DNA of 48,348 nucleotides from Candidatus Saccharimonadota bacterium (GCA_020428005.1 JAGQNP010000003.1:1-48348); one strand, 5' to 3'; counted from the first letter of the stretch, positions 10,066-19,156 are shown. The notes: generated by a model not told the origin, from the sequence alone. Numbers and translations are program-made.

Positions 10066-11007
10066 TTAGGAAATAATTTTGGTTAATAGTGCCATTCTAA
10101 CAAATAATCCATTCTGAGCTTGTTCAAAATAAATTGCCCTAGGATCGTTATCTACATCAGGATTTATCTCGTTAACCCTAGGTAATGGGTGCATAACCAC
10201 CGTGTCTTTTTTGGCATTTTTCATAACCATTGCATCAAGAATAAAGCTGTCTTTTATAGCGTCGTATTCTTTAACAGAATCGAACCTTTCCTTTTGAACC
10301 CTCGTTACGTATAAGACATCAACTTTGTCGATTGCACCATCCCATTCATCGAACAAATGACATTCGATGCCGTCCTTTTCTAGTTGCTCGATATATTTTT
10401 TAGGTAGCTGAAGCTTGTCTGGGGCAATGCAATACAATTCAACATCGTACACACTTAGCAGTTGAATGAGTGAGTGGATAGTTCGACCATTAAGAAGATC
10501 GCCAACTAGGCCTATCTTCAATCCGTCAACCTTTCCTTTTGCTTCGATAATTGTAAATAAATCTAGCAGCGCCTGTGTCGGATGTTCTCCCGCTCCATCA
10601 CCGGCATTAATTATTGGGACACCTGATACATCTGCCGCGCGTTCTGCGGCACCTATCTCTGGATGTCGAAGTACAATTGCATCAGCATATCCATTAAGAG
10701 TCCTGATGCTGTCTTCTAGAGTTTCACCCTTCGCAGCTGATGAAAATTGTCCAGCATTCTCGGTGCTAATGATTTCACCACCTAATCGTAATGTTGCTGC
10801 CTCAAATGATAACCGTGTACGGGTACTAGGTTCGTAAAAAATTGTTGCCACCACTTTTCCCTCAAGAGATTTAGGGTATTGTCCTGGATCAAGCTCTTTG
10901 TAATTTTTTGCCAGAGTAAAAATCTCATTTAGTAGCTGTTTATCTTGAAATTGTTTAATAGTAACTATCTCTTTGAGTGAATTAATCTTACTTTTTGTTT
11001 GCTTCAT
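10066..11007 (-). CDS. pyrB: Aspartate carbamoyltransferase, catalytic chain
   Basis: PyrB joins carbamoyl phosphate and aspartate, the committed pyrimidine step. The 313 residues include the carbamoyl-phosphate loop EPSTRTRLSFE, the HPTQ.LLD motif (GEHPTQALLDL), GLVGDL.NGRTIHSL, TRVQKERF and the HPLPRVNEI active-site motif. The start has a Shine-Dalgarno (GAAGGA) lying at the 3' end of the upstream gene, whose stop is one base before this ATG, so translation is probably coupled. No PyrI regulatory chain is seen. Confidence 0.96.
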   Translation of the reverse strand: MKQTKSKINSLKEIVTIKQFQDKQLLNEIFTLAKNYKELDPGQYPKSLEGKVVATIFYEPSTRTRLSFEAATLRLGGEIISTENAGQFSSAAKGETLEDSIRTLNGYADAIVLRHPEIGAAERAADVSGVPIINAGDGAGEHPTQALLDLFTIIEAKGKVDGLKIGLVGDLLNGRTIHSLIQLLSVYDVELYCIAPDKLQLPKKYIEQLEKDGIECHLFDEWDGAIDKVDVLYVTRVQKERFDSVKEYDAIKDSFILDAMVMKNAKKDTVVMHPLPRVNEINPDVDNDPRAIYFEQAQNGLFVRMALLTKIIS

Positions 11008-11008
11008 C

Positions 11009-11587
11009 TTAAATTCCTTCTTCTAACTCAACAAAACCAACTTCAACTGCATTCAGTGGAAAATGATACCAACGACCAACATTAGGCAAATCAACAAGGC
11101 CACCAACATCTAAATTAAAAACCTGTACAACATCATCGTATGGTGTTTTGACTCTCATATTAACAACTGGATTGTAAGTGTAACCTTCACCATTTGGGTA
11201 TGGCAATACTTGACAAGTATCTAGTTCGTCACTTGGTATTAAAACTCTATGAGATCCTTCTTCGCTATTAACTGAGTAGCTTTTTAGTAAAGAATTGTAT
11301 GCGTTGCTATGTGAGGTAAATCTGTTTGGAAAACAAATTTCAAAAAGTCCAGGAACACAAGAAAGTTGCCTTAAGCTTGCTTGCATAAATTCTGTTTGTT
11401 CTTCCAATTTAGATACCTCGCTTCCAATTTCTTCCTGTGAAGATTGCGAAGCCATTTGAAGAATCCTGTCAGCAATTTCGAGTATTCTAGTTCGGGTATC
11501 AGTAACTATTTCTCCACCCGAAAGCATAAAAAAACGGCCTTCAGCCGCTTCCAAATCTGTTTTCGTTTGTGTTCCCAGTAATGTCAT
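11009..11587 (-). CDS. Unknown protein heading the pyrB-pyrD operon
   Basis: This 192-residue soluble protein is not one I recognise. It has an N-terminal helical part (about residues 30-75, heptad-like EIADRILQMASQSSQ) and a beta-rich C-terminal half with a PNVGRWYHFPLNAVEVGF segment. There is no signal peptide or obvious catalytic motif. It is transcribed first from a good promoter (11599-11628) and lies one base from pyrB, so a role in pyrimidine synthesis or its control is an inference from position only. It does not resemble PyrR, PyrI or PyrK. Confidence 0.75.
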   Translation of the reverse strand: MTLLGTQTKTDLEAAEGRFFMLSGGEIVTDTRTRILEIADRILQMASQSSQEEIGSEVSKLEEQTEFMQASLRQLSCVPGLFEICFPNRFTSHSNAYNSLLKSYSVNSEEGSHRVLIPSDELDTCQVLPYPNGEGYTYNPVVNMRVKTPYDDVVQVFNLDVGGLVDLPNVGRWYHFPLNAVEVGFVELEEGI

Positions 11588-11598
11588 ACCGGGATTTC

Positions 11599-11628
11599 AT
11601 TATACCACTCAACTTTTTTAGTTGTAAA
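11599..11628 (-). promoter_or_regulatory. Promoter of the pyr operon
   Basis: -35 TTTACA (11623-11628), an 18-base spacer, then an extended -10 TGG-TATAAT (11599-11604), which ends 11 bases before the ATG at 11587. It lies back to back with the guaA promoter, TTGACT (11637-11642) and TTTAAT (11660-11665). Confidence 0.7.
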
Positions 11629-11671
11629 GTTAACTTTTGACTTATCTGCAAAACACAATTTTAATAAATAC

Positions 11672-13627
11672 ATGGAAGTCTGGGATATAGAAACTCTAGA
11701 AAGAATGCCCGAGTCTTTACCGACTCATGAACTTTTACCTGATAAACAAACAGTGGCTATTCCCGACACCGGTTCTCAGTACGGGTTTGATATAGAACAG
11801 AAATTAAAACGCCTTGGGATTAATGCAGTACGTCTTCCTTTCGACACACCTATAGAAACTTTGTATGGATATGGTGGAATTATTATTCCTGGTGGGCCAG
11901 AAAGCGTTTATGAGCCTGACTCACCAAAACCAGACCAAAGACTATTTTCAGAGCGCGAAAATCGACCGCCAATTCTGGGTATTTGTTATGGTAGTCAACT
12001 AATTAATCAGGCTATGGGAGGCAAAGTAGAAAAGCTACCTGAAAGGCAAGATGGATACCGCGAATTAATTCTCGGTGTTGGTAGTGCTCTATTACATGGT
12101 ATAGATGATCAGCAAAAATTTGTGACTACCCACGGCGACACCATAACTGAATTAGCTCCTGGTTTTGTTCCAATAGCTACATCTGGGAATCTTAATGCTG
12201 GTATTGCGAACGAGGAAGAACAAATGTATGGCTTACAGTTTCATCCTGAGGTTTCACCGCCCGCAGGCGATCTTATACTCAAAAACTTCATATCAGATAT
12301 TTGTGGACTCGAGCAAACTTATGATTATAGTTATGAACAATTCGTTGACGATGCAATTATTGAGGCCCAGGGATTTATTGGTGACAGAAAGGCGCTCCTT
12401 TTTATTAGCGGGGGTGTTGATTCATCAGCTGTAGCCAAATTATTAGAGCAAGCTTTGCCACCTGAGCAATTAGAAATAGTGCTAGTAGATCATGGTTTCA
12501 TGCGTTTAGGCGAGGTTGAACAAGTAGTAGAAATGATGGCAAGATGTGGAATAAATGCAAAGGTTTTCGATGCACCAGGCCAATATTTGGATGCCAAAAC
12601 AAAAAGGGATGATGGAACCGAGACGCCTACTTTGGGTAAAGCTATAGACCCCGAGGATAAACGCAAAATCATAGGCGATAAATTTATTAGGCTACAACGC
12701 GAAGAAATGGCACAAATATTAGATCTAGGAGAAATTGGCGAAGACTATGTTCTTGTTATGGGTTCTCTTTATACTGACTTAATTGAAAGCGGATCAAAAG
12801 TCGCTAACAAGGACGGTACCGCTGCGAAAATAAAGACACATCACAATGATACAGAAGAGGCTCGTAAAATGCGTGAAGCTGGGCACATTTATGAGCCATG
12901 GCGCTTCATCCAAAAAGACGACGTTAGAGAAGTTGGTCGTTTACTTGGTCTAAGTGAAGAAATTTATACCAGACAACCATTCCCTGGACCGGGTTTAGCT
13001 ATTAGAGTACTTTGTGGCGTAGAGCCATATCAACCTCCAGACACAAATAGAGTGGCTGAGCAGTTAGCAGAATTTAATACTGATGATACTCGGGTTCACC
13101 TGTTGCCGATTAAAAGTGTAGGTCTACAGGGTGATGGCAGAACATATGCACACACAGCATGTCTAAGTGGTCCTGTAAATTGGGCAGAATACAAAGATCT
13201 GACAGGAAGAATTACAGACAGTATTCACGATATTAACAGAGTTGTTTATGTTTTTGGCGAACCTCTGGAAGACGTTGCACAAGAAATCACACCAACGCTA
13301 CTCGAAGATCCTGAAGTCATAGAGCAACTTCTCGTCGCAGATAAAATAGTTAATGATAAGCTTGCTGAATATGGACTTGATAAAACACTTAGTCAAGTTC
13401 CTGTTGTTCTAGCCCCTTTGCCTTTTGGCGAAGAAGGAAAGCGTTCCATAGTCATTCGTACTTTCATGACAACTAACTTCAAAGCTGGCGATATAGCTAT
13501 GCCGGGGGTTGATATCCCAGAGTCCGTTATTAATGAAATTGTTGATGAATTACTGGAGTTACCTTTTGTGGCAAGAGTACTATATGATCTTACTTCCAAA
13601 CCACCCGGTACCACTGAATGGGAGTAA
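11672..13627 (+). CDS. guaA: GMP synthase (glutamine-hydrolysing), long form
   Basis: GuaA aminates XMP to GMP. The class I glutamine amidotransferase domain has Cys105 (GICYGSQ), His190 and Glu192 (FHPE). The ATP-pyrophosphatase domain has SGGVDS at 245-250. The protein is 651 residues, about 125 longer than the E. coli type. Its C-terminal half contains LLPIKSVGLQGDGRTYAH, NRVVYVFGEP and the ending YDLTSKPPGTTEWE. As I recall them, these are features of the long eukaryote-type enzyme with an enlarged dimerisation region. TTTAAT ends 6 bases before the ATG (leaderless). Its stop codon abuts the stop of the convergent neighbour with no base between. Confidence 0.95.
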   Translation: MEVWDIETLERMPESLPTHELLPDKQTVAIPDTGSQYGFDIEQKLKRLGINAVRLPFDTPIETLYGYGGIIIPGGPESVYEPDSPKPDQRLFSERENRPPILGICYGSQLINQAMGGKVEKLPERQDGYRELILGVGSALLHGIDDQQKFVTTHGDTITELAPGFVPIATSGNLNAGIANEEEQMYGLQFHPEVSPPAGDLILKNFISDICGLEQTYDYSYEQFVDDAIIEAQGFIGDRKALLFISGGVDSSAVAKLLEQALPPEQLEIVLVDHGFMRLGEVEQVVEMMARCGINAKVFDAPGQYLDAKTKRDDGTETPTLGKAIDPEDKRKIIGDKFIRLQREEMAQILDLGEIGEDYVLVMGSLYTDLIESGSKVANKDGTAAKIKTHHNDTEEARKMREAGHIYEPWRFIQKDDVREVGRLLGLSEEIYTRQPFPGPGLAIRVLCGVEPYQPPDTNRVAEQLAEFNTDDTRVHLLPIKSVGLQGDGRTYAHTACLSGPVNWAEYKDLTGRITDSIHDINRVVYVFGEPLEDVAQEITPTLLEDPEVIEQLLVADKIVNDKLAEYGLDKTLSQVPVVLAPLPFGEEGKRSIVIRTFMTTNFKAGDIAMPGVDIPESVINEIVDELLELPFVARVLYDLTSKPPGTTEWE

Positions 13628-14059
13628 TTAGGATTTTATTTTTCCAAGCTCACCGTTTAGAACTGTTGGTTCGAAGCCTTTTATTTCTTCGACAAATGGC
13701 GAATCTTCTGGAATTTCGTTCAGGATGTAAATTGGTTTGTTTAGCCAAAAAGCTAGAGCCATTTCCATAAGTACATTTCCGCCAATATAATTCTGTTTTC
13801 CATGCTTTTCATAATTAAGTACAAGTACTGAATCGCCCTTTTCAATCTCTTTAAAATGCTCACGCATAAGTCGTGATTTCTTGTGATAATCATTTGGGTC
13901 AGCAAACCAAGTTTTATAATGTTCAACTTCATAATCGCCTGAGGCTTTCATCTTTCGGGCTGTTTCCGGAATAATAACACCAAACCCTAGCTTTTGAAGT
14001 TTCTCTTCAACTTCGACAGCTTGTTTGTAGAAACTAGCGCTAGTACAAATAGTTATCAT
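13628..14059 (-). CDS. Nucleoside 2-deoxyribosyltransferase-like protein
   Basis: This 143-residue protein starts with a Rossmann-like strand (MITICTSASFYKQA) and contains GDSVLVLNYEKHG followed by YIGGNVLMEMALAFWLNKPIY. The GG.xLMEMxxAxxxxKPI pattern is typical of the NDT-like superfamily, where the Glu can act as nucleophile. Such proteins exchange or hydrolyse deoxynucleoside bases, and some only bind nucleotides. Its place next to guaA fits a nucleotide role but does not prove one. TATAAA ends 7 bases before the ATG. Confidence 0.75.
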   Translation of the reverse strand: MITICTSASFYKQAVEVEEKLQKLGFGVIIPETARKMKASGDYEVEHYKTWFADPNDYHKKSRLMREHFKEIEKGDSVLVLNYEKHGKQNYIGGNVLMEMALAFWLNKPIYILNEIPEDSPFVEEIKGFEPTVLNGELGKIKS

Positions 14060-14188
14060 TTTTACTTTTATAGTATGACTTTACAAATCTACCTAGTCAA
14101 CATATGTAAAACATGCTATATTTACCCCTGTTCTTTTGAACCTAAAACTTTAAACCCAACAAAGCTGTTTGAAGTTTTGAGAGAAGAC

Positions 14189-14265
14189 GGCAGGGTAGCT
14201 CAGATGGTTAGAGCGCAGGACTCATAAGCCTGAGGTCGCGAGTTCGATCCTCGCCCCTGCTACCA
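14189..14265 (+). tRNA. tRNA-Met(CAU), probable elongator
   Basis: Cloverleaf: acceptor GGCAGGG/CCCTGCT, D-arm GCTC/GAGC, anticodon loop CTCATAA with CAT at 14223-14225, T-arm GCGAG-TTCGATC-CTCGC, and encoded CCA. The anticodon stem CAGGA/GCCTG has one A-G mismatch next to the loop. The overall look (GAGGTC variable loop, GCTACCA end) resembles bacterial elongator Met rather than Ile2. The next gene starts 14-20 bases after the CCA, so RNase Z cleavage might form its mRNA 5' end. Confidence 0.93.
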
Positions 14266-14285
14266 TTTTAACGATCGTAGTGAAG

Positions 14286-15206
14286 ATGTCAGAAAATATT
14301 CTAGAAGTTAAAGATTTAGTTAAAAACTACGATTCGTATCGTGCTGTTGATAATATTTCGTTCTCCATAAAAAAGGGACAAGTGCTAGGATTACTTGGTC
14401 CTAATGGTGCCGGCAAATCTACGACAATACAGATACTTGTAGGCGTTACACTTCCAACCAGTGGCAAAATTTCATACTTCAGAAAAGACTTTTTTAAGCA
14501 CCCGCAGGAAAGTTTACAAAGAATAAATTTTGCATCTGCTTATAACACCTTGCAAGGCAGGATTACTGTTAAGGAAAACTTACTTGTGTTTGCTGGACTT
14601 TATCAAGTAAAAGATCCTATGAATAGAATTTCTGAACTATTAGAATATTTTGAGATTCGAAGATTAGCAGATCATAAATATTGGGACCTTTCCGCCGGCG
14701 AGCGAACACGTGTCAATTTAGTGAAAGCAATGCTAAACAACCCTGAATTGATTTTGATGGATGAGCCCACAGCTTCCCTAGATCCTGATATTGCTGATAA
14801 GACACTTAGTCTCATAGAAGAACTCAGAAGGGATAGAAACATATCGATACTATTCACTAGCCATAATATGTCCGAAGTTGCACGAATTTGTGATGAGGTT
14901 ATTTTCCTCGATAAAGGCCGGATTGTGAGTAAGGACACCCCACAAAACCACACCAAAAAACTTAAAGAAGTAGAAGTAAAAATTAAACACAAAAATAACA
15001 AAATAGAAGTTGAAGAAATTCTAAAAAAAGAAGGTTTGGATTTTGAGATTCGACCAAAAAACATGGCTGTAATCAAAACATCAAATGAAAAAATTGCCGA
15101 ACTGATCGCAAAACTTAATGATAAAAAAATCGTCATCATTGATTTAGAAATTCGCAAGCCATCATTAGAAGATGTGTTTTTGGAGATTGCAAGGAATAAA
15201 AAATGA
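14286..15206 (+). CDS. ABC-2 type exporter, ATP-binding subunit
   Basis: Energises export with the permease that follows. Walker A is GLLGPNGAGKSTT, the signature is LSAGERTRV, Walker B is LILMDEPTAS and the switch His is in FTSHNM. After about 220 residues of NBD comes an ~85-residue Lys/Glu-rich C-terminal domain, as in DRA/CcmA-type drug or polysaccharide exporters. I chose the ATG at 14286; a GTG at 14280 in the same frame is possible. No Shine-Dalgarno is visible and tRNA-Met ends just upstream. The stop overlaps the permease start by 4 bases (ATGA). Substrate unknown. Confidence 0.92.
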   Translation: MSENILEVKDLVKNYDSYRAVDNISFSIKKGQVLGLLGPNGAGKSTTIQILVGVTLPTSGKISYFRKDFFKHPQESLQRINFASAYNTLQGRITVKENLLVFAGLYQVKDPMNRISELLEYFEIRRLADHKYWDLSAGERTRVNLVKAMLNNPELILMDEPTASLDPDIADKTLSLIEELRRDRNISILFTSHNMSEVARICDEVIFLDKGRIVSKDTPQNHTKKLKEVEVKIKHKNNKIEVEEILKKEGLDFEIRPKNMAVIKTSNEKIAELIAKLNDKKIVIIDLEIRKPSLEDVFLEIARNKK

Positions 15207-16000
15207 TAGGAACTTCACATAGGCGTATTCGGGCCCTAGTCTTGCAAGAACTATACTTGACTCGACATTCTGTTGAAATATTTTTTGATACTTTGTTCTT
15301 CCCACTAATGAGTGTAATTTTGTTCGGATTAATAATGCACTTCTTTGGTCAAGTTGAGCAATCGACAAATGCACAGTATCTACTGATTGGAATCCTACTA
15401 TGGCAAATAATAAGCGTAAGTCAGTACAACATTACTGTTAGTAGTTTATGGAGTGTTTGGTCTCATAATCTGACAAATATTTTCATTGCACCGATATCTG
15501 TCAAAGAATATATATCGGCACATATTATCGCATCATTTATTAGAACCTTTTCTATCTTTATATTTTTGGCAGGGGGCACATACTTGCTATTTGACTTTAG
15601 CATTCTAAATATTGGCATCTTGAATTTTATATTCGCTTTTATTAATCTTTCTCTTTTTGCATGGTGGCTCGGTTACATTTTACTTGGATATATTTTCCGT
15701 TATGGAACACGCATACAGGCTATTGCTTGGGGTGCAATATTCTTGTTCCAACCACTGACTGCATCTTTTTTCCCAGTAAGCACATTACCAGGATGGCTAC
15801 AAACCGTTGCATATGCATTACCACCAACATACGTTTTTGAATCGGCTCGGAAATCAATTGTTACACCAGGAATTTATTGGAATTATGTTGTTATCGCATT
15901 AGCTATGAACGTAGCATATTCAATTTTTGGATTGTTTATTTTTAAGCGATTATTTAGGCGTTCGAAAGAAACGGGACAATTCGCTCGAAACGATCTATAG
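15203..16000 (+). CDS. ABC-2 type exporter, permease subunit
   Basis: The 265-residue integral membrane protein has six hydrophobic segments and the ABC-2 family end-loop (FFPVSTLPGWLQTVAYALPPTYVFE, about 191-215), which is characteristic of the DrrB/NodJ/YadH group. It is translationally coupled to the ATPase by a 4-base overlap. Together they form a minimal two-gene exporter for a drug, lipid or glycan. It is the only complete ABC exporter in the window, so it could conceivably serve the TOMM operon at 30701-34124, but nothing links them except presence in the same window. Confidence 0.9.
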   Translation: MIGTSHRRIRALVLQELYLTRHSVEIFFDTLFFPLMSVILFGLIMHFFGQVEQSTNAQYLLIGILLWQIISVSQYNITVSSLWSVWSHNLTNIFIAPISVKEYISAHIIASFIRTFSIFIFLAGGTYLLFDFSILNIGILNFIFAFINLSLFAWWLGYILLGYIFRYGTRIQAIAWGAIFLFQPLTASFFPVSTLPGWLQTVAYALPPTYVFESARKSIVTPGIYWNYVVIALAMNVAYSIFGLFIFKRLFRRSKETGQFARNDL

Positions 16001-16020
16001 GTTTTTGTTATTATTTAGAT

Positions 16021-16719
16021 ATGAAAAACCCTTTATTGCTTGAAAAAGAATTATGGGGATCTGAAATCAGCAATCGCAAGCCTAAATGGGAAGTCGCGCA
16101 AAAGATAGCAAAAAGACTGAAAAAAGGTGATGTAGTTGGAATAGGAAGTGGTTCAACCAGCTTTTTGACCTTGGTAGCACTTGTTCAGAAGCGAGAAAAA
16201 GATGGATTGGACTTTAGCGCTCTTTCGACTTCAATTGAAATCGAGCTAACCTGCAAAGCTTTAGGAATTCCTGTTACTTCACTAAGAGTAGAAAATCCGA
16301 ATTGGTCATTTGATGGTGCTGATGAAGTTGATCCAAATGGAAATATGATCAAAGGCCGTGGTGGTGCTATGTTCCGTGAAAAAATGCTCATGAAAGCCTG
16401 CTCCGAAATTTATATTGCAATCGATAAATCAAAGTTGGTGAAAAACCTTGGTGAAAAATTTGCAGTTCCCGTCGAAGTTCACCCCGACGCACTTAATACA
16501 GTACAAACGGAACTTAAAAGACTAAAACCAGCTGGTATTGATTTAAGACAAGCTGTTGCCAAGGATGGTCCTGTAATAACCGAGAACGGCAACCTGATTT
16601 TAGACGTTAAGTTCAACAAAATAACTGATGACATGGAACAAAAGCTTAAATCGATCGTTGGTGTAATCGAAACTGGATTATTTATTGGCTACAAACCAAA
16701 AATTGTTTTGAGCGACTAA
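16021..16719 (+). CDS. rpiA: Ribose-5-phosphate isomerase A
   Basis: Interconverts ribulose-5-phosphate and ribose-5-phosphate. The 232 residues include GSGSTS, SFDGADEVDPNG (catalytic Asp), KGRGGAMFREK (catalytic Glu region) and VDKSK-like AIDKSKLV, all standard RpiA motifs. A short N-terminal extension (MKNPLLLEKELWGSEIS) precedes the conserved part. TATTAT ends 6 bases before the ATG, so the message is probably leaderless. The next gene, prs, uses the product to make PRPP. Confidence 0.96.
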   Translation: MKNPLLLEKELWGSEISNRKPKWEVAQKIAKRLKKGDVVGIGSGSTSFLTLVALVQKREKDGLDFSALSTSIEIELTCKALGIPVTSLRVENPNWSFDGADEVDPNGNMIKGRGGAMFREKMLMKACSEIYIAIDKSKLVKNLGEKFAVPVEVHPDALNTVQTELKRLKPAGIDLRQAVAKDGPVITENGNLILDVKFNKITDDMEQKLKSIVGVIETGLFIGYKPKIVLSD

Positions 16720-16757
16720 TTTTAGATATACTTAGCTTAATCTAAGGGAGTTTAGTA

Positions 16758-17717
16758 ATGGAACATCAGTTACATTTGCTAGGTGGTCGAGCACATACAG
16801 AATTAGCACAAAAAATTGCTGACGAATTAGGAGTGGAACTGTCTCCCGTCAAACTAGATAACTTTGCTGATGGAGAAATAAGTTGCCGCATTGGTGAATC
16901 TGTCCGTGGTGACGATGTCTTCGTATTTCAAACGCATGCCAGCAACGTGAATGATGCCGTCATGGAGCAAGCAATTATGATTGATGCTGCTAAGCGTGCT
17001 TCCGCCTCATCAATTACAGCAGTTTGTCCATATTTGGGCTACGCCCGCCAAGACCGCAAATCAAATGGTCGTGAGCCAATTAGTGTACGCCTAGTCGTAG
17101 ATATCTTATCTGCTGCAGGTGCCGATCGTATCATGAGTGTTGATTTGCACTCAGGTCAAACTCAAGGATTTTTTGACGGTCCGTTCGACCATCTAATTGC
17201 CCGCCCAATCTTGGTTGATTACATGACAAAAAACTTTAGCAGCAAAGGTTTAGTTATTGTTTCTCCAGATGCAGGTCGCGTTAAGGTAGCCGAGCGATAT
17301 GGAAGTGACCTAGGTTGTGACATAGCAATTGTTCACAAACAGCGATCAAAAGTTAAGAACAATTATGTGGAAGCCAAATATCTAATTGGCAACGTTAAGA
17401 ATAAAACTTGCGTGGTCATTGATGACATGATTGATACGGCTGGCACTATTTGTGCCGCTGCTGACCTACTGGCTGAACATGGCGCAAAAGAAGTATACGG
17501 CATGACAACGCATGGATTGTTTTCTGGACCAGCAATTGAACGTATAGAAAAATCAGCTTTCAAGAAGATCATTGTTACTGACACGTTGCCACAAGACAAA
17601 AAGAAGTCAAAGAAAATTGAGGTTCTTACAATAGCCCCATTAATTGCCAGCGCAATATCAGCTGTTTATACAAGAGATTCTGTATCCCAAATATTCGATG
17701 GCCAAAACCAATTCTAG
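16758..17717 (+). CDS. prs: Ribose-phosphate pyrophosphokinase
   Basis: Makes PRPP from ribose-5-phosphate and ATP. The 319 residues include DGEISCRIGESVRG, YLGYARQDRKSNGREPISVRL, VDLHSGQTQGFFDGP, the flexible loop around KQRSK, and the PRPP-binding VVIDDMIDTAGTI. It is full length for the family. A Shine-Dalgarno (AAGGGAG) precedes the ATG. PRPP is used directly by convergent pyrE, and the two genes share a CTAG that provides both stop codons. Confidence 0.97.
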   Translation: MEHQLHLLGGRAHTELAQKIADELGVELSPVKLDNFADGEISCRIGESVRGDDVFVFQTHASNVNDAVMEQAIMIDAAKRASASSITAVCPYLGYARQDRKSNGREPISVRLVVDILSAAGADRIMSVDLHSGQTQGFFDGPFDHLIARPILVDYMTKNFSSKGLVIVSPDAGRVKVAERYGSDLGCDIAIVHKQRSKVKNNYVEAKYLIGNVKNKTCVVIDDMIDTAGTICAAADLLAEHGAKEVYGMTTHGLFSGPAIERIEKSAFKKIIVTDTLPQDKKKSKKIEVLTIAPLIASAISAVYTRDSVSQIFDGQNQF

Positions 17718-18325
17718 TTTTTCATAAAATCAAACATTTCTTTTGCTTGATCTGATGTTATCTTTTTTTCCTCTTTTAAAATGTTAATTACTTCTGAGAT
17801 TGTCATAGCAATTTCGACTTTGTAGCCAGCTTTTTCAACAAGCTGCTTGCCACCCATTTCACGGTCTAATAAAAGATAGAATCCAACTACATCGAGATTA
17901 CAAGCTGCGAACTGCTCAATTGATTCAATTTTTGAATCACCTTTTGTAACCAAGTCATCTATTATGGCAACTTTGTCATCCTCTTTCCACTCACCTTCAA
18001 TTAACTTTCCTTTGCCATGTTCTTTTATCTTAGATCTTGGCTGTATTAATGGCCTGCGAGTTTCGTATCCGACTGCTGTTGCAATTGGTGTGCCAGCTTC
18101 AGGAATACCAGCAAGCAATACATTTTTGGGCAGATCTTCGATTAATTCTGTATATACCTCAACTATGTCATGGAGTGCCTGAGGAAAAGACTGAACAATC
18201 CTAAGATCAATATAAAATGGTGCAACAATACCACTTTTTAGCGTAAATTTTCCGAATTGCAATATTCCATATTTATGTAAGCTTAAGGCAACTTGTCTTC
18301 TTGTCTTTTCCGAAACTTTACCCAT
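17714..18325 (-). CDS. pyrE: Orotate phosphoribosyltransferase
   Basis: Joins orotate and PRPP to give OMP. The 203 residues contain LKSGIVAPFYIDLR, a central AGIPEAGTPIATAVG, RPLIQPRSKIKEHGKG (catalytic loop Lys/His) and the PRPP-binding motif VAIIDDLVTKGDS. A strong Shine-Dalgarno (AAGGAG) precedes the ATG, and the gene lies 9 bases after pyrF, so the two form an operon. Confidence 0.95.
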   Translation of the reverse strand: MGKVSEKTRRQVALSLHKYGILQFGKFTLKSGIVAPFYIDLRIVQSFPQALHDIVEVYTELIEDLPKNVLLAGIPEAGTPIATAVGYETRRPLIQPRSKIKEHGKGKLIEGEWKEDDKVAIIDDLVTKGDSKIESIEQFAACNLDVVGFYLLLDREMGGKQLVEKAGYKVEIAMTISEVINILKEEKKITSDQAKEMFDFMKN

Positions 18326-18334
18326 TACATCTCC

Positions 18335-19156
18335 TTATCTATATTGATTAATTTCGTCTACTAATTTTAATGCTTCATTTCGAGCCGCTTCCGCAAAATC
18401 ATCACCATTTGACGCAAAAATTATTCCGCGTGAAGAGTTAATAATAAGACCATCACCTCCGCTTGTAGCACCTGCCTTCATAACATCCGCAACACTACCG
18501 CCTTGTACACCTACACCTGGAACTAAGAATGTCATGTTATCGCCAACGATATCTCTTATTATTTTCATTTCTTCCGGATAAGTTGCTCCGATAACTAGTA
18601 GACAATTGTTGTTTTCGTTCCATTTATCTGAAACTTGGCGTGCAACACGTTGGTATAGTGGTTCTGATTTAACAATTAAATCTTGGAATTCTCCGGCACC
18701 ATCGTTTGAAGTTCGACACAAAATAATAAGGCCCTTTTCTTTCAGATCAAGAAATGGCTGCAAAGCTTCTCCGCCAAGATATGGGTGAAGAGTAACTGCA
18801 TCCATATTTAGATAATCAAATGTGTACGATATGTATCCGTTATTTGTGTTTCCAATATCTGCCCTTTTGGCATCCATTATTATTGGAATATTAGGATACT
18901 TACTCGTGACATAGACTGAGGTTTGCTTAAGCTGATCAATACCATGACTACCCTCTGCTTCATACATGGCAGAATTGAGTTTATAAGCGCAAACGAGATC
19001 GGCAGTGGCATCTACAATTGCTTTATTGAATTCAAGTAGTGGATTTTCGCCACGTGCGATAGAAGTTGGTAGCTTTGCCAAATCGGGATCAAGTCCAACA
19101 CACAACAATGAGTTGTTATTGGCTACTGCAGAAGCTAGTTTTTTGGCAAATCGCAT
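18335..19156 (-). CDS. pyrF: Orotidine 5'-phosphate decarboxylase
   Basis: Decarboxylates OMP to UMP. The motifs are LCVGLDPD, the catalytic array IIMDAKRADIGNT (DxKxxDI), VTLHPYLGGEAL and the phosphate site around LVPGVGVQGG. At 273 residues it is of the long PyrF type, as in actinobacteria and archaea. The longer frame starts at an ATG (19168) that lies inside a TATGAT -10 box (19164-19169). The box ends 7 bases before the ATG at 19156, so I use that start. The -35 zone would fall within the terminator hairpin of the upstream unit. Confidence 0.93.
   Translation of the reverse strand: MRFAKKLASAVANNNSLLCVGLDPDLAKLPTSIARGENPLLEFNKAIVDATADLVCAYKLNSAMYEAEGSHGIDQLKQTSVYVTSKYPNIPIIMDAKRADIGNTNNGYISYTFDYLNMDAVTLHPYLGGEALQPFLDLKEKGLIILCRTSNDGAGEFQDLIVKSEPLYQRVARQVSDKWNENNNCLLVIGATYPEEMKIIRDIVGDNMTFLVPGVGVQGGSVADVMKAGATSGGDGLIINSSRGIIFASNGDDFAEAARNEALKLVDEINQYR

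Noticed and set aside
15165-15374. Minus-strand ORF inside the ABC permease start
   Set aside because: A shadow of the well-supported plus-strand exporter genes.
14286-16000. ABC-2 exporter as the dedicated TOMM exporter
   Set aside because: It is 15 kb from the operon and there is no shared signal, so the link is not supported.
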